A stretch of DNA of 64,000 nt from Microbacterium sp. C7(2022) (GTDB taxonomy: Bacteria; Actinomycetota; Actinomycetes; Actinomycetales; Microbacteriaceae), in contig NZ_JAPEHV010000003.1 in assembly GCF_028823665.1 (NCBI RefSeq), forward strand, positions 1-64,000, written 5' to 3'. Shown here one piece after another: positions 12,522 through 22,462 of the stretch (the first letter of the stretch is position 1; every line of letters starts with the position of its first letter). Made by a program: the position numbers and the translations under genes. The notes beneath the pieces were generated by a model that saw only the letters and a list, made by a program, of their open reading frames with translations, was not told the origin of the DNA and ran no database searches.

Positions 12522-15032
12522 TCAGTCGCGGATCGTCGCGCCGACGCGCTCGTGCGCAGCAGCGACGCCGGCGAGCTTCGCCTCGGTGGCCTCGGCTGCG
12601 GTGAGCGTGCGGTCAGGCGCGCGGAAGCGCAGCGCGAACGTCAGGCTCTTCGAGCCCTCGGCAACGCCCTGCCCGCGATAGTCGTCGACCAGGCGAACCG
12701 ACTCGAGCAACTCCCCCGCACCGGCGACCAGCGCATCGCGCACCGACGCGGCGGAAACGCCCGTATCGACGACCAGCGACACGTCCTGCGTCGCCGCCGG
12801 GTAGCCCGACAGCGATGCGGCGACGACCTTCTCGCCCGCGAGCGACAGCACCAGGTCGAGATCGAGCTCTGCCACCACCACGCGACCGGGCAGGTCTGCG
12901 GCATCCGACACCGCCGGAAGCACCTCACCGACGTACCCGACTTCGGTGCCGTCGACGCTCAGCACGCCCGTGCGTCCCGGGTGCAGCGCGGCGCGCTCAC
13001 CCTGCGCGACATCGATGCGCACGCCCGCGGCGGAGGCGATCGTGCGAACGGCGTCGAGCGCGTCGACCAGGTCTGCGGGTGCCGCGGCGACACCCGGCTG
13101 CTTGGCGACGAGGTTTCCCGTCAGGAGCACCGCAACGTGCCGGTGCTGCGGCGGAATCGACTCGTCGAGCTCGGCGAGCATCGCCGCCGACGGGCGAACA
13201 GCCAGCGGCGGCACGTGCGAGGTGCCGTACTGCACGCCGGGCTTCGGCAAGAACACCACACCGGTTTCGAACAGGGCGAGATCGGTGAAGCCACGCGACA
13301 GGTTTCGATGCGCCACCTGCAGGAGCCCCGGAACCAGGCTGCGACGCAGGAACGCCGCTTGACCGTCGAGCGGGTTGGCGAGCTTGACGCTCGGGAGGTG
13401 CCCGCCGGATGCCGACCCGTGCAGATCGTTCTGCTCGTCGGTCGTGAACGCGAACGATGGGGTCTCGACGAAACCGGCAGCGGCCAGCGCGTTCGACACC
13501 CGACGGCGGCCCTGCTGCGCGGCCGTGAGCCCGCGACCGGACGGCGGCGTAGGGAGTACGGAGGGAATCCGGTGGTACCCCTCGATGCGCGCCACTTCCT
13601 CGGCGAGCGTCCACTTGTCTGTGAGGTCGGGGCGCCAGGTGGGCGGCGTCACGTGCCAGTCGCCGCCTTCGGCTTCGACGCGGCATCCGATCTTCTCGAG
13701 CGCGCCGGTGATCTCTTCGGGCGTGTAGTCGACGCCGATTAGGTTCGACGTGAATGCGGCGGGCAGCGTGACGGCGACGGTCGACACCGGCGTGAACAGC
13801 GCACCGCCGACCTCGGTGTCGAGCGTGCCACCGGCGAATTCGACCATCAGGTCTGCCACACGACGGGCCGCGACGAATGCGATCGCCGGGTCGACACCGC
13901 GCTCAAAGCGACGGGATGCCTCGCTCGGCAGCTTGTGGCGACGCGCCGTGCGCGCGATCGACACCGTGTCGAAGGTGGCCGCTTCGATCAGGACGTTGCG
14001 CGTGGCATCCGTCATCTCGGTCGTTCCGCCGCCCATGACACCGGCGAGGCCGATCGGACCGGACTCGTCGGTGATCAGCAGATCTTCGGTGTGCAGCGTG
14101 CGCACCTTGCCGTCGAGGGTCTCGAGCTTCTCCCCCGCGGTGGCACGGCGAACCGTGATGCCGCCGCGCAGCAGGTCGAGGTCGTAACCGTGGATCGGCT
14201 GGCCCAGCTCGATCATCACGTAGTTGGTGATGTCGATCAGGATGCCGAGGGAGCGGATGCCGGCGAGCGTGAGCCGCGCGATCATCCACGCGGGCGTGGG
14301 CTTGGTGGGATCGACGTCGCGCACGATGCGCACGGCGAACTCGGATGCCCCCACGCGCCCGCGAATCGGAGCCGCGTCGTCCACGGCAACCGAGAATCCC
14401 GACGTCGGGTGGGCGATCTCGTCAGCGTCGCGCAAGCCCGGGTCGCGGAAAGCTGCGCCCGTGGCATGCGAGTATTCGCGCGCCACACCGCGGATCGACA
14501 GCGCGTAGCCGCGATCCGGGGTGACGTTGATGTCGACGGCAACGTCGTCGAGGCCGAGCAGGGCAATAGCGTCGGTTCCGGCGGGGGCATCGATGCCGAG
14601 TTCGATGAGACGAAGGATGCCGTTGTGCTCGTCGCCGAGGCCCAGTTCACGAGCCGACGCGATCATCCCGTCGGAAACGTGCCCATAGGTCTTGCGGGCC
14701 GCGATCGGGAAGGGTCCGGGAAGGACCGCGCCAGGCAGCGTCACCACAACCTTGTCGCCGGGGAAGAAGTTGCCGGCGCCGCACACGATGCCGCGCACTC
14801 CCCCGTTGGCCTCGCCCACGTCGACCTGGCACCAACGGATGGTCTTGCCGTTGGATTGCGGCTCGGCCTCGAACGAAAGGACCTCGCCGACGACGATGGG
14901 TCCCTGCAGGTCGAACCCGAAGACATCCTCTTCTTCGAAGCCGACAGATACCAGCGCCGCCAGAACGTCCTCGGGCGTCGCGCCCGCAGGAACATCGACG
15001 TACTCACGCAACCACGAAAGCGGGACGCGCAT
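12522..15032 (-). CDS. pheT: Phenylalanyl-tRNA synthetase beta subunit
   Basis: Beta chain of the heterotetrameric enzyme that charges tRNA-Phe. The 836-residue protein has, in order, the N-terminal tRNA-binding (EMAP-like) domain at about 40-150, the B3/B4 editing domain, a B5 domain near 410-480, the catalytic-like core, and the C-terminal anticodon-binding (FDX-ACB) domain whose typical RLVDDYRGQGV segment is near residue 780. Its ATG overlaps the pheS stop by one base (TGATG), so translation is coupled. Confidence 0.95.
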   Translation of the reverse strand: MRVPLSWLREYVDVPAGATPEDVLAALVSVGFEEEDVFGFDLQGPIVVGEVLSFEAEPQSNGKTIRWCQVDVGEANGGVRGIVCGAGNFFPGDKVVVTLPGAVLPGPFPIAARKTYGHVSDGMIASARELGLGDEHNGILRLIELGIDAPAGTDAIALLGLDDVAVDINVTPDRGYALSIRGVAREYSHATGAAFRDPGLRDADEIAHPTSGFSVAVDDAAPIRGRVGASEFAVRIVRDVDPTKPTPAWMIARLTLAGIRSLGILIDITNYVMIELGQPIHGYDLDLLRGGITVRRATAGEKLETLDGKVRTLHTEDLLITDESGPIGLAGVMGGGTTEMTDATRNVLIEAATFDTVSIARTARRHKLPSEASRRFERGVDPAIAFVAARRVADLMVEFAGGTLDTEVGGALFTPVSTVAVTLPAAFTSNLIGVDYTPEEITGALEKIGCRVEAEGGDWHVTPPTWRPDLTDKWTLAEEVARIEGYHRIPSVLPTPPSGRGLTAAQQGRRRVSNALAAAGFVETPSFAFTTDEQNDLHGSASGGHLPSVKLANPLDGQAAFLRRSLVPGLLQVAHRNLSRGFTDLALFETGVVFLPKPGVQYGTSHVPPLAVRPSAAMLAELDESIPPQHRHVAVLLTGNLVAKQPGVAAAPADLVDALDAVRTIASAAGVRIDVAQGERAALHPGRTGVLSVDGTEVGYVGEVLPAVSDAADLPGRVVVAELDLDLVLSLAGEKVVAASLSGYPAATQDVSLVVDTGVSAASVRDALVAGAGELLESVRLVDDYRGQGVAEGSKSLTFALRFRAPDRTLTAAEATEAKLAGVAAAHERVGATIRD

Positions 15033-16072
15033 CAGACCACCATCCCGAACTGCTCGCTGAAGCGCACATCACCCTCGGCCATGTCGCGCATGTCTTGCAC
15101 ATCACTGCGGAACATCAGCGTCCGCTCGATCCCCATACCGAACGCGAAGCCCGAGTACTCCTCGGGGTCAATGCCGGCTGCGCGCAGCACGTTGGGGTTG
15201 ATCATCCCGCAGCCGCCCCACTCGATCCAGCGCGCACCGCCCTTGAACGTCGGGTGCCAGAGATCGAGCTCAGCGCTGGGCTCGGTGAACGGGAAGAAGT
15301 TCGCACGAAAGCGCGTCTTCGCCTCGGGCCCGAACAACACGCGCGCGGCGTGGTCGAGCGTGCCCTTGAGGTGGGCCATCGTGATGCCCTTGTCAACGAC
15401 GATCCCCTCGAACTGGGTGAACACCGGAAGGTGCGTCGCGTCGAACTCGTCGGTGCGGTACACGCGTCCCGGGCACAGCGCATACAGTGGCAGGTCACGC
15501 TCGAGCATCGAGCGCACCTGCACGGGGCTCGTGTGGGTGCGCATCACGAGGTGGCGCTCCACCGGGTCGACGAAGAAGGTGTCCTGCATCTGGCGCGCCG
15601 GGTGATCGACGTCGAAGTTGAGCGCGTCGAAGTTGAACCATTCGTGTTCGAGCTCGGGGCCTTCGGCGATCTCCCATCCCATGCCGACGAAGATGTCCGA
15701 GATCTGCTCTTGCAGAAGGGAGATCGGATGCCGCGCCCCGACGCGCGCGCGCGAGGCCAGCGCCGTCACGTCGACACGCTCAGCTTCGAGCTTCGCGGCC
15801 GTTTCCGCTTCGGCGATCTCTGCTTCGCGCGCCGCAAAAGCCTGGTTCACGCGACCGCGGGCCTGTCCGACGAGCTTGCCGAACTCGGCCTTGCGGTCGT
15901 TCGGGACGTGACGCAACTGAGCGTTCAGTTGGGCGAGCGGTGAACCTTCGGCGCTGTGCGCTGAACGCACCTCTTTGAGGGTCGCGGAGTCGTGCGCGTC
16001 GGCGATCGCTGCAAGTGCAGCGTCGACCGCGGCATCCACCGCTTCGGGAGAGATCTCGGGAGAGTCAGACAC
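15032..16072 (-). CDS. pheS: Phenylalanyl-tRNA synthetase alpha subunit
   Basis: Catalytic alpha chain with the class II core. [40 protein letters not shown] and [15 protein letters not shown] are visible, and the N-terminal 100 residues form the tRNA-binding coiled coil. I chose the GTG at 16072 (346 residues, the normal length). No ribosome site precedes it, but TAGACT (minus strand, 16086-16081) lies 8 nt upstream and would give a leaderless message. An in-frame extension to 16267 is not supported. Confidence 0.92.
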   Translation of the reverse strand: MSDSPEISPEAVDAAVDAALAAIADAHDSATLKEVRSAHSAEGSPLAQLNAQLRHVPNDRKAEFGKLVGQARGRVNQAFAAREAEIAEAETAAKLEAERVDVTALASRARVGARHPISLLQEQISDIFVGMGWEIAEGPELEHEWFNFDALNFDVDHPARQMQDTFFVDPVERHLVMRTHTSPVQVRSMLERDLPLYALCPGRVYRTDEFDATHLPVFTQFEGIVVDKGITMAHLKGTLDHAARVLFGPEAKTRFRANFFPFTEPSAELDLWHPTFKGGARWIEWGGCGMINPNVLRAAGIDPEEYSGFAFGMGIERTLMFRSDVQDMRDMAEGDVRFSEQFGMVV

Positions 16073-16116
16073 GAGAGACGAGTCTACCGACCTCGTCCCC
16101 TGGTCTGCCCCCGAAG

Positions 16117-17046
16117 CTATCGCCCTTCGGACTGGCGCGCGGCCGCCGTTGCTTCGGCAGCCAGAAGGGCCTGATCCGGGTCGAAGTCGTCCTTCGGCGT
16201 GCCGCTCTTCTTGCGCCCCGAGCCATACCCGGATGCGGTGCGACGCGACAACCAGCGCGCGAACCACGACAGCGACAGGTTGATGATCAGATAGATCACC
16301 AGCGTCACCGCGAAGAGCGTGAACAGATACCGATTACCCAGAGCAGCCGATAGCTGATTCATGGTCGATCGAATGAGCTCGTGGTAGCCCACGATGTAGC
16401 CAAGTGAGGTGTCCTTGAGGAGCACCACCAGCTGGGCGACGATAATCGGCAGCATCTGGCGGAAGGCCTGCGGGAACTCCACCAGCATCTTCGACTGGAA
16501 CACGCCCATGCCGACGCTCAGCGCAGCCTCGCGCTGGCCCCGCGGGAGGGAGGCGAGTCCGGCGCGGAGCGCCTCGCCGATCAGGGTGCCGTTGTAGAGG
16601 GCAAGGGCGAAAACGACGGCCCAGAACGCCCCCGTCGATGCGATGAGCAAGATGAAGAGCATCATGAGGAGCACGGGCATGCCGCGGAGGAACTCGATGA
16701 GCCACGCGGTCGGGATCCGGAGCCACGCCTTCTCGGAGCTTCGCATCAGCGAGAAGACCACGCCGAGAGCGATGGCGCCCACGGCCGCGAGCGCCGCAGC
16801 CGAAAGTGTGGCGACCACGCCTTCCCACACGATCTCCCAGAACCGCACTTGTGCGAGGGCTTCCCAGCGTGATGCATCGAACATGCCGGGAATCGTGATG
16901 CCGCCAGACTGGCGTGGGCCGGCCAGAGTGAAGAACACCCACACGACGGCCGCGAGGATGAGCACACCGGCGACGATGGAGCCGATCAGCGAAGCGCGGC
17001 GCGCGCGGGGGCCCGGGGCGTCGAAGAGAACGTTCGAAGCGCTCAT
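16117..17046 (-). CDS. gluD: Amino acid ABC transporter permease (GluD-like)
   Basis: Inner-membrane permease of a polar amino acid importer. The 309-residue protein has an N-terminal membrane segment (about 22-43), then the His/Glu/Gln/Arg-type permease domain with the EAA-like loop [22 protein letters not shown] near residue 180. The C-terminal tail of about 40 residues is charged. It overlaps gluC by 4 bp. The order ATPase-binding protein-permease-permease matches the gluABCD glutamate uptake system of corynebacteria; the exact substrate is inferred from that. Confidence 0.8.
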   Translation of the reverse strand: MSASNVLFDAPGPRARRASLIGSIVAGVLILAAVVWVFFTLAGPRQSGGITIPGMFDASRWEALAQVRFWEIVWEGVVATLSAAALAAVGAIALGVVFSLMRSSEKAWLRIPTAWLIEFLRGMPVLLMMLFILLIASTGAFWAVVFALALYNGTLIGEALRAGLASLPRGQREAALSVGMGVFQSKMLVEFPQAFRQMLPIIVAQLVVLLKDTSLGYIVGYHELIRSTMNQLSAALGNRYLFTLFAVTLVIYLIINLSLSWFARWLSRRTASGYGSGRKKSGTPKDDFDPDQALLAAEATAAARQSEGR

Positions 17047-17690
17047 CGCTGCACCACCAATCGCTTCTCGAGTTGCCCGGCGAGCAGGCCCAGCGGCACG
17101 GTGATCACGAGATACAAGGCGGCCGCGGTCAGCAAGATCGGGATCACCATGTTTCCGTTCGCGTTCGCCAGAGCGCGAGTGACCGCGAACAGTTCGAGCA
17201 CGAAGAACCCTCCGGCAACGGATGAGTTCTTCGTCAGCGCGATGAACACGTTGATGAGCGGCGGGATCGTCATACGAAAGGCCTGGGGAAGAACGACAAG
17301 CGATACCGACTGACCGAACCCGAGTCCGATGCTTCGCGCTGCTTCGGCCTGGCCCACCGGAACACCGTTGATTCCCGAGCGGAGGGCTTCAGCGACGAAC
17401 GGCGACGTGTAGTACGTCAGCGCGAGGATCGCGAGCGGCACGAATGCCCAGCGGAGGCCGAGAAACGGCAAGACGAATGCCGTGAAGAAGAAGACGAGGG
17501 TCAGCGGAGTGTTGCGCGCGATCTCGGTGTAGAACGCTGCGAAGCCGTTCAGCGCGGTCACCGGTGAGATGCGCATCGCGGCGACGAGTGTGCCGACGAC
17601 CAGCGACAGGATGCCCGAGGCGACGAGCAACAGCAAGGTCATGCGAAAGCCCTCCCAAAAGGTGGGCCACAGACTCAGGTACTGATCCAC
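17043..17690 (-). CDS. gluC: Amino acid ABC transporter permease (GluC-like)
   Basis: The 215-residue permease has five hydrophobic segments and the loop EALRSGINGVPVGQAEAARSIG near residue 110, which contacts the ATPase. It pairs with the downstream permease to make the heterodimeric channel. It is separated from the binding-protein gene by 77 bp that contain a strong hairpin, so it is probably expressed at a lower level than the binding protein. Confidence 0.8.
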   Translation of the reverse strand: MDQYLSLWPTFWEGFRMTLLLLVASGILSLVVGTLVAAMRISPVTALNGFAAFYTEIARNTPLTLVFFFTAFVLPFLGLRWAFVPLAILALTYYTSPFVAEALRSGINGVPVGQAEAARSIGLGFGQSVSLVVLPQAFRMTIPPLINVFIALTKNSSVAGGFFVLELFAVTRALANANGNMVIPILLTAAALYLVITVPLGLLAGQLEKRLVVQR

Positions 17691-17721
17691 AGGTAGTCCT
17701 CTCGCATGTCAGTAAGGGGAG

Positions 17722-17761
17722 GGATGCCTCGGCCCCGCGCGGCGGCAGGGCCGAGGCATCC
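17722..17761 (-). terminator. Intercistronic hairpin between gluB and gluC
   Basis: A perfect 14-bp stem (GGATGCCTCGGCCC at 17722-17735 with its complement at 17748-17761) and a 12-nt loop begin 7 bp after the gluB stop on the minus strand. There is no T tract, so it more likely attenuates or stabilises the binding-protein message than fully stops transcription. Confidence 0.65.
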
Positions 17762-17767
17762 GATCGC

Positions 17768-18628
17768 TCAGTAGCGGTCCGGTGTCGGCGGCTCGACGAA
17801 CGGCAGGATGGTACCCGCCGTGGCGTTCCACGCCTCTTCGTAGCTGCCGTCTTCGTAGCTGGCTTCGAGCACGTCGTTGATCCACATGCGGAAGTCGGTG
17901 TCGTCGAGCGCGAGACCGATGCCATACGGCTCGTCGGTGAACGGCTCACCCACAACCTTGAACTCGCCCTCGTTCTGTGCGGCGAGACCGGCGAGGATCA
18001 CGTTGTCGGTCGACACGGCGACGACTGCTCCGTTGCGCAGGGGCTCGAGGCAGTTCGAGTACGTGTCGGTGAGCACCGGCTCAGCACCGATCTCAGCGAG
18101 CTTCTCGGCTGGGGTCGACCCCGTCACCGAGCACACCGGCTGACCGACGAGGTCCTCCTCGCTCGAGATGTCGTCGTTGTCGGCCAGCACGAGGATGGAC
18201 TGCCCCGCCATGTAGTAGGGGCCGGCGAACGAAATGACTTCCTTGCGGGCGTCGTTGATCGTGTAGGTCGCGATGACGATGTCGACCTCGCCATTCTCGA
18301 TGAACGGCTCACGGTTGGCCGAGACCGCCTCGACCCATTCGATGTTTTCTTCTGCAATGCCGAGGTTTGCGGCGATGATCTTGCCGATCTCGACGTCGAA
18401 CCCTTCGGGGCCATCCAGACCGTTCAGGCCGAACAGCGGCTGGTCGAACTTGGTGCCGATCGTGATCGTGCCAGCCTCGTTGAGCTCGGCCATCGTCGTG
18501 CCCTCTTCGAAGGTGACGTCGGTGTCGGTCTCGGGGGCGGCGGTGTCAGAGCCGTCGCTCGAGCATGCCGACAGCGCCAGGGCGCCCGCCGCCATCAGCG
18601 CGATCAGAGGGAGTCTCACTCGCTTCAT
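17768..18628 (-). CDS. gluB: Amino acid ABC transporter substrate-binding lipoprotein (GluB-like)
   Basis: The 286-residue protein has a lipoprotein signal peptide (lipobox LSAC, Cys22) and a type 3 solute-binding domain. Recognisable parts are [19 protein letters not shown] near residue 50, [15 protein letters not shown] near 78, and the C-terminal [10 protein letters not shown] segment. It would be anchored on the outer face of the membrane and deliver a polar amino acid, probably glutamate, to the permeases. A tRNA-sized gap with a hairpin separates it from gluC. Confidence 0.85.
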   Translation of the reverse strand: MKRVRLPLIALMAAGALALSACSSDGSDTAAPETDTDVTFEEGTTMAELNEAGTITIGTKFDQPLFGLNGLDGPEGFDVEIGKIIAANLGIAEENIEWVEAVSANREPFIENGEVDIVIATYTINDARKEVISFAGPYYMAGQSILVLADNDDISSEEDLVGQPVCSVTGSTPAEKLAEIGAEPVLTDTYSNCLEPLRNGAVVAVSTDNVILAGLAAQNEGEFKVVGEPFTDEPYGIGLALDDTDFRMWINDVLEASYEDGSYEEAWNATAGTILPFVEPPTPDRY

Positions 18629-18710
18629 GTCTTCGTCCTTTGCTGTTGCGGGCCGCTCGTGGCGACCCTCCTCTCGGTTCTCGGCCCCTGGGGAGTGGCC
18701 AAGTCTTGCG

Positions 18711-19508
18711 TCAGTGCTCCAGGATCTTGGATAGGAAGTCCTTTGCCCGGTCGCTCTGCGGATTGGTGAAGAAGTCCTCGGGCGTCGCCTCTTCGACGAT
18801 TGCGCCGTCGGCCATGAAGAGCACCCGGTCGGCAGCCTTGCGCGCGAAGCCCATTTCGTGCGTGACGACGATCATCGTCATGCCCTCGCTGGCCAGACCG
18901 ACCATGACGTCGAGCACCTCGTTGATCATCTCGGGGTCGAGCGCGCTCGTGGGCTCGTCCATCAGGATCAGCTTGGGGTTCATCGCAAGGGATCGCGCGA
19001 TCGCGACGCGTTGCTGCTGGCCACCGGAGAGCTGGTTCGGCATCTTCTGCGCCTGGTTGGCCACGCCCACGCGGTCAAGGAGCTCCATGGCCTTGGCCTC
19101 GGCATCCTTCTTCTTCATCTTGCGCACTTTGATCGGACCGAGCGTGACGTTCTCGAGCACGGTCTTGTGAGCGAAGAGGTTGAAGGACTGGAAGACCATC
19201 CCGACGTCTGCACGCAAGTGCGCGAGTGCCTTTCCTTCTTCGGGAAGACGATCGCCGTCAATGGTGATCAGTCCCGAGTCGATGGTCTCGAGGCGGTTGA
19301 TCGCACGACACAGGGTCGACTTGCCCGAACCGGAGGGGCCGATCACGACCACGACCTCGCCGCGATTGACCACCGTGTTGATGTCTTTCAAGACGTGGAG
19401 TTCACCGAAGTGCTTGTCGACGTTCTCCACCACGACGAGCGGTTCACCCCGCCGCACATTGATGTTGGACGTGCGCGGCGCAGGCGCCGGTGACTCTGGT
19501 GCGACCAT
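18711..19508 (-). CDS. gluA: Amino acid ABC transporter ATP-binding protein (GluA-like)
   Basis: The 265-residue ATPase has Walker [10 protein letters not shown] near residue 57, signature motif [16 protein letters not shown] near 158, and Walker [14 protein letters not shown]. An N-terminal extension of about 20 residues precedes the domain. The start codon is preceded by TAGGGT six bases upstream, a -10-like box that would give a leaderless transcript. It is the first gene of the gluA-B-C-D unit. Confidence 0.88.
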   Translation of the reverse strand: MVAPESPAPAPRTSNINVRRGEPLVVVENVDKHFGELHVLKDINTVVNRGEVVVVIGPSGSGKSTLCRAINRLETIDSGLITIDGDRLPEEGKALAHLRADVGMVFQSFNLFAHKTVLENVTLGPIKVRKMKKKDAEAKAMELLDRVGVANQAQKMPNQLSGGQQQRVAIARSLAMNPKLILMDEPTSALDPEMINEVLDVMVGLASEGMTMIVVTHEMGFARKAADRVLFMADGAIVEEATPEDFFTNPQSDRAKDFLSKILEH

Positions 19509-19597
19509 GTGTTCACCCTAGGGGCGACCACGGACGCGCATCAGGAGGCCGGAGCGACCTTTACGAAGTTGTAACACCGGCGGAGGGCTGGCCCCCG

Positions 19598-20392
19598 CTA
19601 CCCGCGCTGGGCGAACGCGGTTTCGTACAAGCACACGCTCGCTGCCGTGGCAAGGTTGAGCGATTCGGCCGCGCCGTAGATCGGCAGTCGCAGGGCGAAG
19701 TCGACGCGCGCAAGGTCCTCATCCTGCAAACCGTGCGCTTCGTTGCCGAAGAGCCATGCCGTGGGCGCTGCGAGTTTGTCTCGGGATGCCAGGAAGTCCC
19801 CGCCGCCGACATCAGCGGCAATCACCTGCAAGCCGGCCGCGTGTGAACGGTCGATCGCTGTCTGCAGGTCGACGCCGACGGCGACGGGAACGTGGAAGAG
19901 TGATCCCGTGGTGGCGCGCACCACCTTGGGGTTGTAGGGGTCGACGGTCCGTCCGGTGAGTACAACGGCATCGGCGCCGGCCGCGTCGGCCGCTCGAATG
20001 ATCGTGCCCAGGTTTCCGGGGTCACGAACCTCTTCACAGATCACCACGAGCTTCGGCAGGGACGCGAAGACGTCGCGAATCGCGGTCGGCGACTGGCGGG
20101 CAACAGCCACGATGCCCTGCGGTGTCACGGTGTCGGCCATGGCATCCAACACGGCTTCGGTCGTCAGGACGACATCGAGGTTTGCTCGGGCCGCCGCATC
20201 GCGCACATCCGTGTGTCGTTCCATCGCCCCGGGGGTCGCGAACAGTTCCACAACCGAGTCGGGACGATAGGCCAGGGCTTCGCGAGCCGCCTGCGGGCCC
20301 TCGAGAAGGAAGAGCCCGGTCTCGTGACGCGCGCTGCGCTTGGTCAGCTTCGCCACCGCGCGCACGCGCGGGGATCGTGGGTTCTCCAGCAC
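19598..20392 (-). CDS. TrmH/SpoU family rRNA methyltransferase
   Basis: A 264-residue SPOUT-class RNA 2'-O-methyltransferase. The N-terminal substrate-binding domain covers about 1-100. Motif 1 NLGTIIRAADAAG is near residue 127, motif 2 AWLFGNEAHGL is near 215, and motif 3 LPIYGAAESLNLATAASV closes the protein and forms the trefoil knot that binds S-adenosylmethionine. The target nucleotide cannot be told. The GTG start at 20392 lies beyond the rplT terminator. Confidence 0.88.
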   Translation of the reverse strand: MLENPRSPRVRAVAKLTKRSARHETGLFLLEGPQAAREALAYRPDSVVELFATPGAMERHTDVRDAAARANLDVVLTTEAVLDAMADTVTPQGIVAVARQSPTAIRDVFASLPKLVVICEEVRDPGNLGTIIRAADAAGADAVVLTGRTVDPYNPKVVRATTGSLFHVPVAVGVDLQTAIDRSHAAGLQVIAADVGGGDFLASRDKLAAPTAWLFGNEAHGLQDEDLARVDFALRLPIYGAAESLNLATAASVCLYETAFAQRG

Positions 20393-20429
20393 ACGTTCAC
20401 CCTATCGCCGTGCGGCGCGGGAAAACGCG

Positions 20430-20461
20430 AAATGGCGCCCTCCCGAGGGAGGACGCCATTT
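20430..20461 (-). terminator. Rho-independent terminator of infC-rpmI-rplT
   Basis: A long hairpin with arms AAATGGCG (20430-20437) and CGCCATTT (20454-20461) and an inner CCTCCC/GGGAGG stem lies 13 bp after the rplT stop. On the minus strand the sequence after it continues into CGCGTTTTCCC. Confidence 0.8.
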
Positions 20462-20473
20462 CTGCGAGGAAGG

Positions 20474-20854
20474 TCAGGCCTTGGGGGCGTTGACGTTCTC
20501 GGGAAGTGCGCTCTTCGCGGTGTTGACGAGCGACGCGAAAGTCGCGGCGTCGTTCACTGCGAGGTCGGCGAGCATGCGACGGTCGACCTGCACACCCGCG
20601 AGCCCGAGGCCCTGGATGAAGCGGTTGTACGTGATGCCGTTCTGACGTGCCGCTGCGTTGATGCGCTGGATCCACAGGCGGCGGAAGTCGCCCTTGCGCT
20701 TGCGACGGTCGCGGTACGCGTAGACGAGCGAGTGGGTGACCTGCTCCTTCGCCTTGCGGTACAGACGCGAGCGCTGGCCACGGTAACCCGAGGCACGCTC
20801 GAGGATGACGCGACGCTTCTTGTGGGCGTTTACCGCCCGCTTGACTCTAGCCAT
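20474..20854 (-). CDS. rplT: Ribosomal protein bL20
   Basis: The 126-residue basic protein begins [15 protein letters not shown] and has the family motif [20 protein letters not shown] (about 58-77). It binds 23S rRNA early in large-subunit assembly and is a translational repressor of its operon in other bacteria. It lies 30 bp after rpmI. Confidence 0.97.
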   Translation of the reverse strand: MARVKRAVNAHKKRRVILERASGYRGQRSRLYRKAKEQVTHSLVYAYRDRRKRKGDFRRLWIQRINAAARQNGITYNRFIQGLGLAGVQVDRRMLADLAVNDAATFASLVNTAKSALPENVNAPKA

Positions 20855-20884
20855 TTCGTTTCGTTCCTAACTTGCCCGGGTCGC

Positions 20885-21079
20885 TCAGCGACCGAGGAGC
20901 TTGTTCGCGACCTTGGTGTCGGCCTTCGACAGCACCTGGTCCTGGTTCAGACGGCGGGTGCGACGGCTCGACTTGCCTTCGAGGTTGTGGCGCATACCGG
21001 CCTGCTGCTTCTTGAGCTTTCCGCTGCCGGTGATCTTGAAGCGCTTCTTGGCACCCGAGTGGGTCTTCTGCTTCGGCAT
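20885..21079 (-). CDS. rpmI: Ribosomal protein bL35
   Basis: The 64-residue protein begins [20 protein letters not shown], the family signature. GAAGGAAG lies at ribosome-site distance before the ATG. Two short hairpins separate it from infC. Confidence 0.97.
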   Translation of the reverse strand: MPKQKTHSGAKKRFKITGSGKLKKQQAGMRHNLEGKSSRRTRRLNQDQVLSKADTKVANKLLGR

Positions 21080-21100
21080 GTGTTCTTCCTTCGTTTCACT

Positions 21101-21139
21101 TCCCGCCCAGGCGGGAGTCGGTGTCCCGCCGGAGCGGGA
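21101..21139 (-). promoter_or_regulatory. Twin hairpins between infC and rpmI
   Basis: Two nearly identical stem-loops follow one another: TCCCGCC/GGCGGGA (21101-21116) and TCCCGC/GCGGGA (21124-21139). On the minus strand both are preceded by AC or GAC (ACTCCCGC). They could be RNA processing sites or a ribosomal-protein binding site, since bL20 represses this operon in other bacteria by binding such leaders. Confidence 0.45.
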
Positions 21140-21150
21140 GTCTGTGGGCC

Positions 21151-21771
21151 TTACTCGGCAGGAGCCGAATCGGGCGTCGGGGTGGGGGCACCGGTTCGAG
21201 CGGAGCGCGCTGCCTCTTTGTTGGCGGCACGCTGAGCGTTCTGCTCGGTCTTCACCTCGGACTTGTTCTTGTGCGGGGCGACCACCATCACCATGTTGCG
21301 ACCGTCGATCGTGGGGTTCGACTCGACCGTGCCGAACTCGGCAACATCTTCGGCGAACTTGCGAAGCAGACGGACACCCTGTTCGGGGCGGGACTGCTCG
21401 CGACCACGGAAGAGGATCATCGCCTTGACCTTGTCGCCGGCCTGCAAGAAGCCCTCGGCGCGCTTGAGCTTGGTGATGTAATCGTGGGCTTCGATCTTCA
21501 GACGGAAGCGGACCTCTTTGAGGACGGTGTTGGCCTGATTGCGTCGGGCTTCCTTGGCCTTCTGCGCAGCCTCGTACTTGAACTTCCCGTAGTCCATGAT
21601 CTTGACAACGGGCGGCTTCGAGTTGGGAGCAACTTCGACCAGGTCAAGGTCGGCTTCCTGAGCGAGGCGCAGCGCGACCTCGATACGGACGACGCCGACC
21701 TGCTCACCCGCGGGGCCGACGAGGCGGACCTCGGGGACGCGGATGCGGTCATTGGTGCGGGGATCGCTGAT
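21151..21771 (-). CDS. infC: Translation initiation factor IF-3
   Basis: The 206-residue protein keeps 30S subunits free and checks the start codon. The N-domain starts (I)[19 protein letters not shown], followed by the linker [20 protein letters not shown] and the C-domain ending with [15 protein letters not shown] place the start at the ATC codon 21771-21769. GAAGAGGAG lies six bases before it, and actinobacterial IF-3 proteins begin at exactly this Ile-Ser position. Rare AUU/AUC starts are the known basis of IF-3 autoregulation. An upstream TTG at 21798 would add nine residues but would put the ribosome site inside the gene. About ten C-terminal residues are a Pro/Thr/Ala-rich tail. Confidence 0.93.
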   Translation of the reverse strand: MSDPRTNDRIRVPEVRLVGPAGEQVGVVRIEVALRLAQEADLDLVEVAPNSKPPVVKIMDYGKFKYEAAQKAKEARRNQANTVLKEVRFRLKIEAHDYITKLKRAEGFLQAGDKVKAMILFRGREQSRPEQGVRLLRKFAEDVAEFGTVESNPTIDGRNMVMVVAPHKNKSEVKTEQNAQRAANKEAARSARTGAPTPTPDSAPAE

Positions 21772-21799
21772 GCGGAACTCCTCTTCGTACGGTGACAAA

Positions 21800-21828
21800 C
21801 GGCCGCATCACAGGTTGTGATCCGGCCG
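21800..21828 (-). promoter_or_regulatory. Hairpin in the infC leader (attenuator candidate)
   Basis: Arms CGGCCGCATCACA (21800-21812) and TGTGATCCGGCCG (21816-21828) pair at 12 of 13 positions with a 3-nt loop. On the minus strand, TTTG follows directly and the infC ribosome site begins about 15 nt later. It resembles a terminator-type attenuator. A second inverted repeat TTCCAC/GTGGAA lies at 21884-21900. Confidence 0.5.
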
Positions 21829-22036
21829 AAAGAGGGTCCATTCCACCCGCTCAGCGCACAAGCGCGAGCTTTTGCACCCGGTTTTCCACATCACGTGGAA
21901 CTACCCGGAACGACGTACGTTCGGGGCGGAGCGCATGACCCGGTAGCCTGGAGCGGCAAGCGCGGGTGGGATAAATCCTCTTTCGGTCTGAAGCAGACTG
22001 CCCCAGAACTCGCACAAGTCTAGCAGAGAGAGTGGC

Positions 22037-22456
22037 GTGGACACGATTCCGGAGCACAACGGGCCCGATCAGGCATCAGATGCTGAGAGCGAAGCGGCCC
22101 GCCTGGCCCGCTGGGAAGAGCAGGAACGCGCCGCAAGCGACGCAACCCGAGACATCGCCGACGTGCCCGCCGTCGAGGTCATCACCACCACGTCAGTGCA
22201 CCTGATGAGTGCCGCGGCCGTCAAGGTTGGCCTCGCGGACGACCCCGAAAGCCAGCTCGACCTCGACGAGGCGCGCAAGCTCATCAACGCCCTCGCGGGC
22301 CTGGTCACCGCTGGCGCCCCCGAGATCAGCGACATGCACGCACGCTCGCTGCGAGACGGTTTGCGCTCGCTCCAGCTTGCCTTCCGCGAAGCATCCACGA
22401 TCCCCGATCCGATCGGCAAGGGCCCCGGCGAGAAATGGACCGGGCCGGTCAACTGA
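22037..22456 (+). CDS. DUF1844 family protein
   Basis: The 139-residue protein has a charged N-terminus and the DUF1844 core VEVITTTSVHLMSAAAVKVGL (about 46-66), followed by LDEARKLINALAGLV. The family is cytoplasmic, small and of unknown function. It is divergent from infC, a common arrangement in actinobacteria, and its end faces the SseB gene. The C-terminal WTGPVN tail is typical. Confidence 0.85.
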   Translation: MDTIPEHNGPDQASDAESEAARLARWEEQERAASDATRDIADVPAVEVITTTSVHLMSAAAVKVGLADDPESQLDLDEARKLINALAGLVTAGAPEISDMHARSLRDGLRSLQLAFREASTIPDPIGKGPGEKWTGPVN

Positions 22457-22462
22457 GGTCGG

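Noticed and set aside
11691..13742. Plus-strand open frame of 683 codons
   Set aside because: Antisense to argC and pheT and crosses the repeat region; Arg/Gly/His-rich without domains.
13935..15605. Plus-strand open frame over pheT and pheS
   Set aside because: Shadow frame; both pheT and pheS are certain on the other strand.
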